Of a DNA stretch of 64,000 nt, positions 63,126-64,000 are shown piece after piece. Below the pieces are notes generated by a model, which made no database searches, was not told where the DNA came from, and saw nothing but the letters and a program-made list of their open reading frames with translations. Source of the DNA: Olivibacter jilunii (GTDB lineage: Bacteria; Bacteroidota; Bacteroidia; Sphingobacteriales; Sphingobacteriaceae). The position numbers and the translations under genes were made by a program. Positions within the stretch are counted from its first letter, which is position 1. Every line of letters starts with the position of its first letter. Location: the NCBI RefSeq assembly GCF_900607235.1, contig NZ_LR027849.1, positions 806,001-870,000 of the forward strand, written 5' to 3'.

Positions 63126-64000
63126 ATGTTATTATTAGGAATAGATATTGGAACATCTGCTATTAAGATATCAGTGGTAGACGCTGACAAGCAAAGCTGT
63201 GTCGCCTCGTTAAGATATCCCGAAGAAGAGGAGACAGCGATTTTAACTCCCGAGGCAGGCTGGGCGGAGCAATCACCCGATATGTGGTGGGAGCATGTTC
63301 AACAAGCGATCCGCTCATTAAACAATCAAAAATGTTATAACCCGCAAGATATTAAGGCTATTGGTATTGCTTATCAAATGCATGGATTGGTCATGGTTGA
63401 CAAAGCGTTAAATAATCTTCGTAACGCGATTATCTGGTGTGACAGTCGGGCTGTTTCAATAGGAGAGAAGGCTTTTCGTGCATTAGGAGAAGAAGCCGCT
63501 CTTGCTAGCTTGCTCAATTCTCCCGGAAATTTCACCGCTGCTAAATTGGGATGGATAAAAGAATATGAACCAGTTCTATATGATAGCGTATATAAAGTAA
63601 TGCTTCCAGGCGATTATATTGCCATGAAATTAACAGGAACCATTACGACAAGTATTTCAGCTCTTTCTGAAGGGATATTTTGGGATTTTCGGAACAAGCG
63701 ATTATCCAAAGAACTTATGGACTATTTTGGCTTTAGAGAAGATCTAATACCAACAGTGGCACCCCTTTTCGGGGAACACGGCAGGCTTAGCAAGGAGATA
63801 GCCGATAAATTGGGTCTTGCTGCCGGTATTCCTATAAGTTATAAGGCAGGAGACCAGCCTAATAATGCATTATCCTTAAATGTTTTAAATCCGGGAGAGG
63901 TGGCCGCAACGGCAGGCACATCCGGCGTTATTTATGGTGTAAGTGACCAACTTGTTTATGATCGCCTCTCGCGTGTGAATACATTTGCTCACGTCAATTA
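63126..64000 (+). CDS. xylB: xylulokinase, N-terminal part (truncated by window edge)
   Basis: Opens at the ATG 63126 and continues through base 64000 (291 codons). An FGGY-family sugar kinase: LLLGIDIGTSAIKISVVD ATP-binding start, AGWAEQSPDMWWEHV, GIGIAYQMHGLV-like region, and IIWCDSRA with the catalytic Asp in YKAGDQPNNAL further on. It phosphorylates D-xylulose; xylose isomerase often lies next to it but would be beyond the window. The divergent LacI regulator and operator indicate sugar-induced expression. Confidence 0.9.
   Translation, partial: MLLLGIDIGTSAIKISVVDADKQSCVASLRYPEEEETAILTPEAGWAEQSPDMWWEHVQQAIRSLNNQKCYNPQDIKAIGIAYQMHGLVMVDKALNNLRNAIIWCDSRAVSIGEKAFRALGEEAALASLLNSPGNFTAAKLGWIKEYEPVLYDSVYKVMLPGDYIAMKLTGTITTSISALSEGIFWDFRNKRLSKELMDYFGFREDLIPTVAPLFGEHGRLSKEIADKLGLAAGIPISYKAGDQPNNALSLNVLNPGEVAATAGTSGVIYGVSDQLVYDRLSRVNTFAHVN

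Noticed and set aside
1-64000. CRISPR arrays, tRNA or rRNA genes, insertion sequences, prophage
   Set aside because: No direct-repeat/spacer arrays, cloverleaf-like sequences, transposase motifs or phage genes were recognised on reading; note that tRNAs can be missed without a covariance search.

Overview
The window looks like chromosomal DNA of a Bacteroidota bacterium, most likely family Sphingobacteriaceae (Sphingobacterium/Olivibacter/Pedobacter-like). This rests on gene content: a type III glutamine synthetase, a Bacteroidota-type 391-residue PurM, a sufBCDSE operon, a long Rho with a low-complexity insert, DUF1573 and YbbR-like proteins next to yajC and coaE, and a LacI-regulated xylulokinase. 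It also rests on promoters: many genes carry the Bacteroidota sigma consensus TTG-N19/21-TAnnTTTG, and Shine-Dalgarno sequences are mostly absent. The genus cannot be fixed from the sequence alone. No phage, IS element, CRISPR array, tRNA or rRNA was seen; the region reads as a stable core chromosome.

Layout: 1-6 kb holds a 3'-truncated polX, sppA, folK, pssA and rho. 6-13 kb holds pyrF and the sufBCDSE iron-sulfur operon, followed by an Lrp/AsnC regulator. 13-18 kb holds ung, a membrane TPR-like protein, an ABC exporter, a leucine-dehydrogenase-like gene and nusB. 18.7-22.1 kb is one run: DUF1573 lipoprotein, yajC, YbbR-like, coaE and a metallo-beta-lactamase exonuclease. 22-31.5 kb holds marR-like, ZIP transporter, PAP2, glmM, a second cysteine desulfurase, a tiny new ORF, accD, fba, a 50-residue membrane protein, ispD and queA. 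31.7-38.5 kb holds a MacB-type permease, a DUF1080 protein with a Tat-type Gfo/Idh/MocA oxidoreductase, an aminotransferase, a CDF transporter and a 39-residue membrane protein. 38.8-42.3 kb holds glnN and purM. 42.4-47.5 kb couples rimB-like and rimK to rpsL-rpsG-fusA-rpsJ. 47.6-51.4 kb holds a two-component system, a Usp-like protein and a bestrophin. 51.4-54.3 kb holds a carbonic anhydrase/SulP pair and a small secreted protein. 54.7-61.8 kb holds mgtE and a three-gene heavy-metal RND efflux operon. 61.8-64 kb holds a LacI regulator divergent from xylB, which runs off the window.

Functional groupings: sulfur mobilisation and Fe-S assembly (suf plus a separate NifS-like enzyme), translation and its modification (rimB/rimK beside the str genes), nitrogen assimilation (glnN), bicarbonate handling (SulP with carbonic anhydrase), metal homeostasis (ZIP, CDF, MgtE, CusA/CzcA) and xylose use.

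The most noteworthy observations are not a new multi-gene system but: (1) at least five genes whose -7 box lies only 3-7 nt from the start codon, implying leaderless mRNAs; (2) a PolX whose polymerase catalytic aspartates are all replaced; (3) a leucine-dehydrogenase homologue with threonine in place of the catalytic lysine; (4) terminator-like and interlocked RNA structures inside operons (yajC-YbbR, rpsG-fusA, fusA-rpsJ); (5) two unannotated-size small proteins at 26976 and 38380; and (6) the rimB-rimK pair directly upstream of the S12/S7/EF-G genes. All functional assignments are from motif reading without database searches.
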